Part shown: positions 1 through 12,414 of the stretch, in pieces
Layout of the letters: the number at the start of each line of letters is the position of its first letter
Numbering within the stretch: the first letter of the stretch is position 1
Notes under the pieces: model-generated
What the model was told of the DNA's origin: nothing
What the model saw: the letters and a program-made list of their open reading frames with translations, nothing else
The model's database searches: none
Position numbers and translations under genes: made by a program
Source: Chromobotia macracanthus
Lineage: Eukaryota > Chordata > Actinopteri > Cypriniformes > Botiidae
DNA length: 64,000 bases
Direction: 5' to 3'
Assembly (NCBI GenBank): GCA_036877525.1
Contig: JAZGTH010000008.1
Coordinates: 5,390,501-5,454,500 of the forward strand

Positions 1-1518
1 CTTCACAGTTAGGTTCACATCTTCACATCCATCTCACTTAAGCAGCTAGCATCCACACCCCACTGAGAAAACAATTTGGGGAAAAGTTGCTTTTCTTTGT
101 GATAAACTTGAATGTTTACTTTTCCTCTGTTGGTTAAAAAAATTTGTGAAAGTGTGTGACTTTGAGGGCATGTAATGATCTGTATATTGTGTGTGGCTCC
201 TGCAGGTAAGAATATGGGGAGAAACCATTAAGCTACCATTAAAACATAATCATCATTAAATGAGAATTTGCTGTCCCCCAGGTCGGCTGATTCTCTAGCA
301 ACTAATCATAAAAACATAATAAAGGTCAATTAAAAAACTGTCACTTTAAACACCTTGGATCTCATACTGAGGAGCAAGAGCCCTCATCCATTTTATGGCC
401 CAGACATCCACGGCAAGCTCGAGTTTAGTCTTAATGCAATTTTCGTTTCAGATGTAGTTTGTTTCATCTGTTTATCCTCATCTGATGCAGAGCAATTCAA
501 CTATACACATTTACTGAATAGTTTCTAATGGATAACACATGATATATTGGTTTAGTTTGGTATCTGGAGTGTGATTTTGTTGCAGTGCTACAATCTAGAG
601 AATGATCTGAACAAATACACTCACACAGACACATTCATCTAATGGACAGAAACTAGATTTCAGTCACAGAAGGTTTGTGGTTATTTTGAAACACTGCATT
701 ATTCCACAATGTATTGTTGTGTCAGATCAGCTATTTCCTGCAAAGAAGTGAATGGTAGGTCCGGTGAGAATGGAACAATGTCACCTTATAACGGGTTTCT
801 TTCTTGTCCGAGTCCCCATTCGAAAAGAAAAATGTGTAGCTTCTGGTTCCAAGCTTCTTTATCAGCTGTGGAACTGAATGTCAAGGACCATCTCGAGCTG
901 TCTATAAATTCAAACAGCATGCACAAACCCATGTACACAGCAAACACACAAACATACAACATAAGCCTGCTTCTGCTTTGTTGAATAGTCAAGTTTGATG
1001 ACCAATCCGAAGGAGCAGTGTATTCTGACATAATGTATTGTTTTCGAAGCAACATATGTAGAAAATCATTGTAGTTGAACTTTGTAAGCCCTACACTTTG
1101 CTTCTGTTTTGTCTCTATTTAACCATTGTGGGCTGTGTTTGTCTCTCTTCTGTTCCCTGGTGAATGGCTGTTAAAAGGGGGTGGGGTTGTAGAGCCGTGT
1201 GGCACGTGTCTAATGAGATGTTAGTGTGTGTTTCTCAACAATGAAGACACATTAGTAAAACCAGCTCATTTACTTCAATTCCCCTAATCTTTCTCTGTCT
1301 CTCTCCCTCTAGATTTATTTCTTTTATCCTATTATCGGACATTTTAAATCATACTATTCTAATGTGTGTGAGAAATATATTCTTAGGAAAAGAATTAAGT
1401 ACATTGACACTTATCCTCTTTTTGCTGTATATAAGGCAAAATACAAGTCTGTTTGATGATAATGACATTTAGGTAATCTTTGTATAAATGAATCAACTTT
1501 GTAAATGATATCATAACA

Positions 1519-1722
1519 ATGCATTCTGGGATTATCAATCTGCAAAATATAAATAAATTAAAAAAAAGAAAATGCTTGACAATTTGGCCAAAAGAGGGGA
1601 TTGTAGAAGGAAACATAAAGCTGCTGCCTAATTTTAGACCAGCCATTGCATTGGGCACCTTCAGAAAAATGCTGCCTAGGTAGGTAACTCACTAGATTTT
1701 GGAACAGAGCCATTATCACATT
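1519..1722. repeat. Dispersed repeat, copy 1
   Basis: It shares its left edge (CAATGCATTCTGGGATT) and right edge (TGCCTAGGTAGGTAACTC followed by a TTTTGGAACAGAG tail) with the segment at 9388-9526. A weaker match to the right edge only (CTCACTAGATTTTTGAACAGAG) lies at 55068-55089. This looks like an old interspersed repeat of unknown class. Confidence 0.5.
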
Positions 1723-4534
1723 AACAGAGCCACTATCACATTTTCAGTTTTCACAAACCTTTTGACCAGATATGTAGTTAAGGCTCTCCAAATGGCTTGT
1801 AGTATGTGTTTTGTATGTGAGTTAGAAAAAAATGCTTATATGAGTCTGAAGTGCTGAAGTGATTTTATAAGACAATTTTATACATTAAGGCTATTATTAG
1901 CCTTTCATTATGACCTTTTCAATACCTACATTTAAATGTATTTCAAAAAAGTTCAAAAGCTTTTATCATTGAATCATTATCTCTGATCATAGATGTCTCA
2001 GAAATGTTCTGTTATGCACTACTGTAACTCTCTCTTGCTTTCAGCAATCTTTTGTTCTTAGATTAGCACCTCAAATTTAAAACTTACATATAAATACAGT
2101 ACAGACATTGTACATGTCCCTCCTCTGACTTTTATTAAGGTGGATTGACTCCCCTGAGGAAAAGAGAGCGAGTGGGGCGAGTCAGTGCTTTTGCAGCTCG
2201 ACTGCTGTTTCAAAGACAAGCTGCCTTTCCATATGTTTATTTAAAAGTTAGTCAGTGAGGTTGTTACTTTGTTTTCCACAAACTAAGTGACCTAGCTGTT
2301 GACCAACATATAGACTCCTGATTATAATTATGCAGTGGTTTTGGTAATATATTTAAATATGATCAGTATTATGCCATAGAACACACAAGTAGCTCATGTC
2401 TGCAGTTCATTACCATATAAAAGATCTTTTGATGTACTCAGAAAATAAACTCAAGAAAAACTGGGAGGGATATTAATTGTTAAGCAGCATACTTCAGTGC
2501 AGCATACTTCAGTGCATTGTTGTGATGGCAGGAAAGCATAACCCAATGCATTATTGCCCGTGATCTTATGCTTGTAATTTATGGTGTGTTAGTGTAAGAT
2601 ACTGTAGACAATGCATCATATTTATAGTTGTGTGGCCATAGACTTAGTACATGAAAGACTTAAAGTGATGTAAACAGGACCACACAAACACTTGAACTCA
2701 AGAGAGATGAGTGAATTCTCTACATAAAGATAGCTGCCTTTGTTCTTATGGAAATTGTTTGAAAATGAATTTGCATGTCAATTTTCTGTCATATCTTTAA
2801 CCACAGGAAGAGATAAAAGAGATCAGTTTAATTTATTTTTCTTATTATTACATTTTTGTGCATTTGCCAGAGATTTTAGCCTAAGTGGATAAACAAAGTG
2901 CATACTACAGTATGCACTACAATATGCACACTATACACTGCATACTGAAATTCAGTTAGATGTAGGTTCAGCTGTATGGTTGTATGCTGTACCCCAGCAC
3001 GTGAGTGTGTATGTTTCACCCTGCAGAAGTATTCTCCCAGTTGTTTATTGTAATAAACATGACATGGTTGCAACCTTTTACACAGTTTTGATCAGTAACA
3101 GGTCAACACTGCATGAATAAGAAGTTAGTATGTGAGCTAGTGAAGTGCTTGTAATGTGAAGAGTGCACATATGGCCCACCACAGGCGTGTAATATATATC
3201 TCATGAGCATCTCTGTGTGCAGGGAATGAGTCTAAGCCCTGTGGGTACTCACACTTCAGCAAATAACTCTTCCTGGGGGGCTTATTTGCTTGAATAAAAT
3301 GATGTTCACATAGTTATTTTGCATTACATTCCTGTAAATACTCAGTTTTCAAAAGTGAAAAGAGTGAAGTATGTTTACTCATACCTTGAACTTGAACTTT
3401 TTTGTAAATTAATCTCACTTTTTAATCAAACAACCCATTACATCAGCAGGGGCGCGTCTGTAGCACTGAGCACGGTGTGTATAATTGATGTGTGATATGA
3501 ATCTGTGTACTGCACAAAAGTTCACCGGAAGCCCTGGTAAGTCATTCCCTGTGGAATTAAGGGGCTTAGTTTGTGCCGAATGAAGCGTGAACGACACTTG
3601 AAACTTCACTTGAAAAACTTTGAAAACAAATCAGTTAAAGTGAAGCACAAGATCGTAAAAAAGATTTATTCCACTCCATGTGTACTATGCATATTGTAAA
3701 GCAAAGTAGGTGAGGTTATTACCTGCCTGATGAATCAGATATCTGTGTAGTTCTTATGTAATATCTTGATCTTGCAAAAAGAAAAAAGGAATGGGGTATC
3801 AGATTTTATCAAGTGTATAAAATGTTCTATGTGTAAAACACAAAGGTGATACCAACACTGATTACAGGTGCGCTGCTGTTAGTGCAACTGTTCTACAGTT
3901 CATCCAAGTTCATGCAGGTCATAGATACATCCAGCAAACACTGTCTCCAGCTGGAACACAAGCTGATGGGTTTTGGGGGCAGTGTGCACTTTAACTTATT
4001 TTTGTTCATTTTTAGCTGTGTTGCAGATGGGACTAAGAGGAAAGGATGAGAGCTATTAGCCATAACCTTGTTTCTGTTTTATTTATCTAGACAAATAAAT
4101 GCACTCTTAGGCCTGTTAAAGAATCAGTGAGTGCTTTAGACATGTTCCTACAGTATTAGACTGAACTCACAAAACCTCTGTTTTATTCAATTCACTCTGT
4201 GGCCATTATCAGGTCCTGTTGTGTGTTTATAAACAGTGATCCAAAACTCAGTGCTGCAGTGACCACAACACTGGACCTAGATCTGGTCCATATAATAAAT
4301 ATCTATGATAAATTTGTAATTTAAATCATAGTTAATATGTATATAATGTGTTTTGTAGTCAGCTATTAAGTTTCTGGACAATTCTGTAGTTACATTAATT
4401 TCGCAATCTGTATGAGAGTGTTAAGACAGAGACATTTCGATACAGTGTCTAAATTTAAACATCAGTAGCAAAAGTGGTGTGAATCAGTTTTTTTTCAAAC
4501 TGACCATTTCAATGAACAAAAAACAGGATTTCCC

Positions 4535-4568
4535 AAATGCCACATAGGGAAGTCCCCATGTGGCATTT
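4535..4568. repeat. 15-bp hairpin with 4-base loop
   Basis: AAATGCCACATAGGG, loop AAGT, then CCCCATGTGGCATTT: 14 of 15 positions pair. The stem is too short for a pre-miRNA and no flanking element was recognised. Confidence 0.8.
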
Positions 4569-6086
4569 TCATATAATAATTAAAGGGTTTAATTTATTAA
4601 TAAGGTACGTGTTTTCTGAAAATATATATAAAGGTAACATTCATGACCATACATTCATGTTTGTGAATATGTATTGTTTTTTGCATATAAAAAATAATGT
4701 TAATTGTCCTTGTTATTTCATTTAGTAAAAAACTGTGAACAGTTCTCTAGATTTGTACTGTATTTTATTTCTTAAACATTACATTTAATAAACATTGTAA
4801 ATCTGAAATTGAAAATCTAGTTTTAATGATGATTTATATGCATATTCCAACGTCTTGACCAAACCCTGTAGCAAGCACTAAATTGTAGTATTGGATACTC
4901 TAACTGGAATTATGTTTCTTAAAAGCCCACAACACACTTATTTGGAGCAATTTAGCCTGTCAATATGCATTTGCTGAGTCACATGCACAATCATTTAGGG
5001 TAAATCACATTTAGAAGGTTAAAGATAATGAGTTAGATAATCTTCTCTCTAAACACTAAACACCCTTGTGACCTTTCTGAGCGGATAATTGCACGTACGG
5101 CATACTTCAAAAGACCCACTTGAAACCCAATAATCACTTTCTACATTCCCTATGACTGAGACAAAAAAAAGTTAATTTCAAGGGGAATCTTCCTCTGTGT
5201 TTATTTCAATATAAGCGCTGTAAAATAATTTTGCACTGTGAATGCGTTTATCTGTGGAAGGTAATAGTGTGTTATGTACCAGAAAGGTTTACTGAATGCT
5301 TTTTATAGATGACTGTACCCCATCCCACCAGTGCAGAATCTCTGTTGGAAAATTAAGGCTCCTAAATAAATTTGCTCCTAGAGCAGGATTAGGCTCACCG
5401 TTTCTGTGTTTTAATGAGGCTGAATCAATGGACCATTCCATCCATATAAATCCCTGTTGGCTTTCTAGAAACCACTTCTTTAAACTTAAAATCTTTGGGC
5501 CTATTAGCCTGCCGCCCGAGAGCTGCAATCAGCGCTGAGGAAAAGCTTTGATACGAGCTGAGGTGTCCCTGCCTGGCTGCGTAAATTATTCTCTGTTTCC
5601 TATTTTTTTTGTCTGTCTGATTTATAACACATCACGACCCTCCCTCGCTCACCCTACATAACTGAACGCATATATATTCATACAGCACGTACTGCACTAA
5701 TGATGTTCATTTGCCCTTATAGATGAATATTTGTGAGAAGACTCAGTGGAGATGTTAACCAATAGAAAAGCTCTTTGATTGGGTAATCGGTTTGCTCTTG
5801 TGTAGTGTTAAGAGACCTCTGATATGCTCTAATGCTCATACAAAATCGTGATCAATGCAAATGACACGCCAAGGGTAAAATTCTGAGGTTATTTGTGTTG
5901 TTATGTAACTGTGTAAAAGATTTTATAAAGAGCTTAGGGGAGAATTTGCAAAGGATGAATTGCTGATAGTGACACGAATTGCTCTGAAATTCCACATGCA
6001 AAAGACGTACATCTTGATTCAGACTGATTTTTATGTTGTTTATCCTTTAAAATAAATACAATTTGTTTTCATTTTCTCCTCCACAG

Positions 6087-6218
6087 CTGGAAGAGACAAC
6101 CGCCTGACATCACTGCTGGTTCAGCCCATCTCTGCCTCCTTAGCAAAACTGCTGCTCTACGCCCCTGCCATGGGGCAGGGGAGACCCTGTGTCCCTATGG
6201 CCATGCACTCAGCCTCAG
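6087..6218 (+). CDS. NAALADL2: NAALADL2 exon a (5'-most visible; end of apical region)
   Basis: This 132-base internal exon has a pyrimidine-rich acceptor ending CCACAG and a GTAAGC donor. It starts with two bases of a split codon and ends with one base, g, of the next. The translation includes GRDNRLTSLLVQPISASLAK. From family knowledge, that corresponds to the NAALADL2 segment LTSLLVQPISAPL and to the GCPII stretch just before the peptidase fold resumes. The second half (about 20 residues, ending AMHSAS) is poorly conserved. The frame is fixed by homology, because one alternative frame hits a stop at its seventh codon. Upstream exons are outside the window, so the gene is truncated at its 5' end here. 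Confidence 0.93.
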
Positions 6219-9200
6219 GTAAGCTCTGGGCCAGAAACTATGCCCCTCTTTGCCCCCTCACATTAACACTGCTCTTGGCGCTCAGATCACCTTGCATTCT
6301 GAATACAGAGTAAGACTTCACAGTGTCAAATAGTGTTAGAAACCCTTTAAACAAATAGGCCATTCCAGCGTATTACACGTTTTTAATGCTGGATGCTTAT
6401 TGGTCAATCACAGCACTCTTTGCTCAGATTTTTTTGAATGACTACTATACTGTATATTTGGCTGACATCTCAGGCAACCAGTCTCCTTCACTTTGCTTGT
6501 TTATTGTCTGTCATGACAATGTTTTTTGTCACATGATAAAACAGTTGCACACTTAATTAATGTTCCATGTCCATTTTTATAAACTTTGGTAAATGAAGTA
6601 CAAGGGATAATGTACAGTCAGCAAGGTATTGTTGCAAATAAATACAACAAAATTGTGATAATGATTGTACATTACCCCTTATATATATTCCTTAACAGAT
6701 CATGAGTTAATGTCCAGTACATACAGTCATGAAACTAGTACATTTAATATTACAGTCATATTTAAAAACGTACAGTAGAAATCTTTAATCATGATTCAGC
6801 GTTCGTTAATGATATATTAATGAAAGTTAATATAAGTGTTAGCAACATATCTGTAAAAGACCATTCTGCACATTACCAAGATGTGAAATTCTTTCCTCAC
6901 CTAATGGTGTTTTCGATATCTTCCTTCACTTTTTTCTCTGTGTTAATCCTTCTATCTGCACTAAGCTCTCAAACCAAATCTTTTATGTCAGGGATCTTCA
7001 TTAGTCATCTCCGGCTCATGCTGGTTTGGGGATTTAAGCATCAAAAGAAGCTCCCTGCCCATATCTTGCCAGTGATCCCACTGCTGGCTGCAGATGGTAT
7101 GACACCCCTCTACTCTAGCTGAGAGGGGTCGTGCATTAGGAAAGAACTGGCTACTTGATTTATGTTCTGTGGTGCTAGCGTAGTCCCTAAATGTGTCTTA
7201 ACACTGGTCAATTGCGCAGAATCTACACATCATCTTGCCCTCGGTACCGCCTCCCATATCTAAGGCCATTATGCTCATCAGTCAATGAGTGCCTATGTGA
7301 CCTAATTGAAACCATGAGGGGAAGGCTGGCCAGTCACCTTACTAGTGCCCTTTTATTCAAGGGCTTTTAGGGGGTCAAATAAAACACAGAACAGAGCAAC
7401 TGCGTTCCATTTGCTGCCGGCAAAATAAAAATGACAGATGGATAAGTTGACATGCTTTGGAATGTAATTGGATTTAAGTAAGCTGACCTACAGAGAAAGG
7501 TCAGTGAAGTGATGTGGAGTGATGTTTTTCATCGACTGACAAAGAATGTACACGATGTACTTTGGTCCATTGACCTTTGTCTAATAAAGTACTTTATAGA
7601 ACGTCTTTGGTATACTGTACATTTTTCAATATGTAAGGACGACCAAAGATTATATTCGATTATGTTATACAACAGTTGTATAACAAGCCCTGATGAGCAT
7701 GTGTTATGAATGATAAACTTTGTAACAATGTTACCATTTATTTTACGCCATTAGATATACAATGAGTGCTATAACTGGAATTATTATTTGTTAATTTCTT
7801 TATCATTTTTATGAAAAAAAATTGATTACTGTTTTAATTATTGTTATGTTACCTGGAAATAGTTCATGTAATAGAGTGTTTTATTTAATTAAGTCTTAAA
7901 ACTTCTTTATTTCCAAGTTTAAATTAAATTATTAGCCCCAGTTTTTTAGAGTTGTTTTTTGATCCCAATGTATGTGTCATTCTGCCTATATTTTTCTCCC
8001 AAGTAAAACAGTTATATAAAACACATTATACTAAATACTTTAGTTTGTGTCACATATTACATAAAGTCACCCAAGACAAATGGAAACAAATTTGACACAG
8101 CATCAGTTTTCACTTTTTCAGCGATGTAAACTGTAGCATGTAGCAAGTGGAGGAAGATATTTCTGTCAATCTTGTCATGAAAAATATGAAGTTTTCTTCC
8201 CACCACTGTTCTGAGATATGAGATACCAACATGACAATTAATGGCACTAAGGCAACGTGCACCTGCGATGTTTCAGGTGCTTATGTTTGTACAGCAGCCA
8301 CTTGTGTGTCTTAGCTTCATCGCATGGTAATAGATGTCAGAACCTGCCATTCTGTCCATATGGAGCATGCATAAACACACACAGTCTCAGTCACACAGAC
8401 AGCCACCCACACATGAGCAAACATAAACACACTCTGAGCTATGAGTCAGCTCTCGGTCTCTGCACCCCCCAGCTGTTTATGTGTGCGGGGAGATGCGTGC
8501 TGCAGATTTTGATGGGGGTTATTAGTCTCTAATTCCTACTATTGAGTGAAAATCGCTTCTTATCTTTTTGCATGGTCGCCTTGGCAGAGCCGTTGTCTTG
8601 GCTTTATAGGCAGTCAAGGATTTACGGCCCTGGTATACGAAACGAAAGGAAACAGGCTTTAAGGCAAATCCTTAGTCAGACTTCCAATGCAGCCCTTAAA
8701 GAGGCTCAATATTGGGGTGATTGTTGGCTAGTAGCTCACTGTTTTGATTTGCTATATTGGAATGCCTCCCAAACTCAAAGGCCACAGATCTACAGGGAGT
8801 TGTTTGTCTTAATGTTTGTGTGATAATACTCTTTTTCTGTTTGCTAATGGTCTCTAAAAGGCTTCATAAAGGTGATATCACCTAATATAGTGAGATCACC
8901 TAATATAATGAGATTTATCTAACAAACAGATTATGGTGCTTTTGTGAACTAACCTCTGTTTCTGCGAGTCACTGCTGCACAACAGCGTATAATTTTAATA
9001 AGCAGCCATTTCTTTCACAAACTATTAGAGGAGTTTATTGGCTGTTCTAAAACCTTAGCGAGCCGTTTGCTGTCTACTACAGATTTAGGCAGCTGCCTTG
9101 TAAAGCAGGATTCTAATGGTCGTAGAGGATTTGGAACGCTCTACACAAACAGGGACTGCGCACATCAGCAAATTGCAACTGATAAATAGAGTTTCACAGA

Positions 9201-9387
9201 AGCACAATACTCTGCAAAGCATACATACAAATAAGCCACATATAGCCTATAGGTTAAAATAATCTATTTTTAAGCATACGTAACTTTTAACCAATAAAAA
9301 TTGCTTTTCAGAGCTCAATCAAATATATGTTTATTTATTATAAACATTCTTTTCTGTTGCACCTGCTGTTTTTCACCATACTTATTG

Positions 9388-9526
9388 CAATGCATTCTGG
9401 GATTGCTTTTAATAAGCTTTGTTAGGAGGTAGCCTAATAAGATGGTAACCTTTTGTAGCGGCTTTTGCATCAGGTACAAGCCTACAAATGTTGCCTAAGT
9501 AAGTAGCTTAATAGGTTTTGGAACAG
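9388..9526. repeat. Dispersed repeat, copy 2
   Basis: It begins CAATGCATTCTGGGATT and ends with TGCCTAAGTAAGTAGCTTAATAG followed by TTTTGGAACAGA (split here). A diverged relative at 1519-1722 begins with the same 17 bases and ends with the closely similar TGCCTAGGTAGGTAACTC, then TAGATTTTGGAACAGA. The interiors differ in length and sequence, as expected of old non-autonomous elements. The family was not identified. Confidence 0.55.
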
Positions 9527-9536
9527 AAGTGAGTTT

Positions 9537-9920
9537 TTAGTTAAGTGTGTGTGTCTGTGACTTTAAACCACTTACTGGAACACAGGCTTCTACAACTCGG
9601 CTTCTGTCACTAGCCCAATGTCCAGCAATCAATGTCTGCCAAAAACCTGCAGTGGCAACACGAACACCATCGATCCTGCAGGGAAGGAGGGCCACCTCCC
9701 CCGATACTCTCTCACCTTCCTTCTCTTCACGCTCGGTGAGCTCCCAGCCGCGAACCACTCCAGTCTGGTCCCAAGCCTGCATCTTTCTTCCATTAACCGG
9801 ATCAAATGCTTCGAAGCTAGTAATCTGTGCTCTATTGATTGGGCCGAGGTTTGACCACTTCTGAGGTTTCAAATCATTTGTTTCCATCTGTCTCCTCTTT
9901 TTCATTCCATTCCCTTTCAA
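9537..9920 (-). other. Unrecognised antisense ORF of 127 codons in a GC-richer island
   Basis: The minus-strand frame is open from a TTG/ATG-containing start region to a stop at 9537. It includes METNDLKPQKWSNLGPINRA and FEAFDPVNGRKMQAWDQTG. A donor-like CCA|GTAAGT lies at 9575-9570. The local base composition is clearly less AT-rich than the intron around it. The + strand is also open in two frames across part of the island, which weakens the coding argument. No convincing acceptor or domain was found. Confidence 0.2.
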
Positions 9921-12321
9921 TTAAGGTTCACTGTATCACTTCAGCATGCTCTAATTGCACCCCTGTCTACCTGTCTGGGCAAATGGACAAAAAAGTATGT
10001 GAACCAATCAAACCTGGAGATATATCCTTTATATTTATATTAAACACTCACATTATACCCCCACTGTCACATTATACCCCCACGTTGAAGTTTTTACAGT
10101 CTTGTAGTCTTACAGTGTGTGTGTGTTTTGCGCCAGTGGATCAGGCGGTCAGATTCATCATCCATTTATTCACCGTAAAGAAACGTAATGGAGAAAAAGG
10201 ACGAATGGGGCCCAAATGCATTAGTACTTTCTGTGAACGTCGTGCAGTGCTGCTCTGGGCTCCTGTTCAGCTCTGCTCAGATGAAAACTCATACCATAAT
10301 AAATTTCTATGCAATTACAGCTTACTGGCAGAAACCTGTGTGGAATAGCTTTATCGAAACACACCCGCTCCTTTAATTATGATGATATTGATTGCGAGCG
10401 AAGGTAACCTGTCCCATATCGGTTTCATTCTTTATCACACCTGATTTTAAACCACATGGGAAATAAAACACCAACACGGTGCCCTGAACTCTGAATTATG
10501 TCGTTAGAATATAAAAAAAAAAGCCACAACATATTGTTAAAATCCAAGCTAATCTCAAATCCCCTAAATCTACACTTATCGGTGGTCTGAATAATTTTTT
10601 TTCAGTGTTTAAATACTTTCTCAGCTTAATATGCTATAAGTAGGCCATTTGTAGGTTGATTCGCTCAATCAATGGTGTAAGTTTAAGGTTGGGCTGTTTG
10701 TCCAACCAATGGACGAAAAGCTTCATTTCATCACATCACTATTTTTGCAATTCCATTTGGTGATGCAGAAATCACACAGATTTTACCTACAAAATTTTTT
10801 TTTTATAAATGCAGTAAGGGTTTAAAAGTTAGGGTTTAGAAATACATCTCTTCCGCATGTTGACCATGTTTTTATTGTATGCATGCTTTTTTATATATAC
10901 AGACTACTTCTAAAGAATGTCTTATTCTGGATCACCTGTAATACCCGAAATACCGTATGCAGCTGTCCACTGTTTCATTCTTCTCCTACAGAATCATTTT
11001 CTAACTTTGCAGCTCACCCTTTTCAACACACAGTGACCTCTCATGTACCCATTGGTGATTAATAGGCATATCTGTCACACCACGACCTGCGTGCACGCTG
11101 GCACTTTTAAACACTCCCTTAGAACTGCATATACATCTTGTGCTCCTTACCCAAAGTCATTTGTGCTGTTGTCAGATGTGATAAATGGGATCTGTGTGCT
11201 GTGTGAAACCAGCTGCATTTATAGAGTGAATTTGATTAGTTTCAAAGTGTTTGGAAAATGTATGTTAGAGAGTTGTGCATACAAAACCCCAGCATTGGTG
11301 GTGTTTACATATACGCGCATTTATTTAATCAGACCTAAGCTTTATTTCCGTCTGATATCCACATCTCCAGGAACTAATGAAAAAGTCTTTCTCTGTGAGC
11401 CACACCCCAAGACTGGTGTTGTATCAAAATATGACTCCCTATGAAATGATGACTCCCCTGTTTCTGCCTACTATGGTCAGGATTAGATGTGGGGACGGTC
11501 TTTACAGATAAGGATCATGTAGCAGTCTCCCCAGTGTATAAACCAAAAGCAGGGGAGTCATAATCTCATGGGGAGTTGAATTTCGGTACAACATCTGCGC
11601 ATTTGCTTGGGATTCACTGTTTTTCTGTGGGAAATTTTCAGTTTCCCCATTGTGGGATTTTGGCATCTTCACCTGGGTTCAGCAATGTTGCTTTAGAAGG
11701 TTGGAGATAAAGAGGCACAGGATATTCTCTAGGACCAGGCTTATTTTATCTGCTGAGATATCAGCTTCATTGATATTCACCTCAACATGCCAAGCCTTTA
11801 TGCGTAATTGGATAGACTGTCAGAGAGCAGTAGTGACACCTTTTAATACTGCAGCATTTGTTTTCATACCTCCTGTTTTCTTGCAACACGCAAACGAACA
11901 GTTAACATGAGGGCTGTCTGACCTCTGCTGTGCAAATCCTGTGCACATGATACGAGGGGGTTTAACAACAGATCATATGCTAAAAACATGCTCTTGTTTA
12001 GGCTATTTCAGGGCCAATGGGAGACTGAGTATTCTCTCAGGACCCAAAGTCAATGGAGGGCCTCCTCTGGGATGATTGTAGAACAGTGATCAGATTGAAG
12101 TCGATATGCTGTGGCGGATTGGCCAGAATGCTCAAACAAACAAAGCAATGTTTTAATGATGTCACATTGTGTACAAGTTTTTGAGAAATCAATCTACAAG
12201 TGGCTCGCTATCAGTTGTCTTTACATAAATCAACATAGGATCATTTTAAGCTCAAAAAAGAGTTTTTAAGAATTGTGGATGTCCTTGACTAATTATTTCT
12301 CCATTTCTGTTTGTTCCTCAG

Positions 12322-12414
12322 TAAGAAAAATTATAAATCTCACCACTGAAAGCCAAGTATCATTCAAGACGGTGCATAATGTTATTGGATATCTCAAAGG
12401 CAAGACCAATCCAG
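12322..12414 (+). CDS. NAALADL2: NAALADL2 exon b
   Basis: This 93-base exon is preceded by TTCCTCAG and followed by GTAGGT, with phase 1 on both sides. Joined to exon a it reads V-RKIINLTTESQVSFKTV, then HNVIGYLKGKTNP-D. The HNVIGYLKG element matches the conserved beta-strand before the zinc-binding loop: NVIGTLRG in GCPII and NVVGFVMG in human NAALADL2. It contains an N-glycosylation sequon, NLT. Exons a and c could also splice directly in frame, but that would delete this strand, so the exon is very probably constitutive. Confidence 0.94.

Larger units (their letters stand above)
1..6086. other. NAALADL2: Intronic sequence upstream of the first visible NAALADL2 exon
   Basis: No coding exon could be supported here. 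The exon at 6087 begins in mid-codon, so this stretch must be intron. It is AT-rich with many stops in all frames. I looked for the preceding exon, which in this family carries an Asp-Pro-x-Thr-Pro-Gly type motif, and did not find it. Contents noted: one copy of a dispersed repeat near 1519-1722, short tandem duplications near 1702-1742 and 2488-2516, a hairpin at 4535-4568, and a GC-richer block at 5293-5540 that is open on both strands. Confidence 0.75.
6219..12321 (+). other. NAALADL2: NAALADL2 intron between exons a and b
   Basis: This 6.1 kb intron is AT-rich. It contains a second copy of the dispersed repeat seen near 1519 (9388-9526) and an adjacent GC-richer island at about 9537-9920 with an antisense 127-codon ORF. 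A short tandem motif lies near 8872-8912. I see no further exon or RNA gene. Confidence 0.85.

Noticed and set aside
2888..2945. Clustered GCATACT / AGTATGC palindromes
   Set aside because: Only a 7-bp stem in a low-complexity ATGCAC region. Not distinguishable from chance or from general fish repeat debris.
5296..5538. 80-codon + strand open frame as a coding exon
   Set aside because: No family match and no proper splice boundaries in the phase needed to join exon a.
1..6086. A further upstream NAALADL2 exon
   Set aside because: I looked for the Asp-Pro-x-Thr-Pro-Gly motif expected in the previous exon and for an exon ending in phase 1. None was convincing, so it is presumed to lie outside the window.
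11043..11444. 133-codon + strand open frame
   Set aside because: The residue composition looks like translated intron and no motif is recognised. It lies between two well-supported exons of a single gene.
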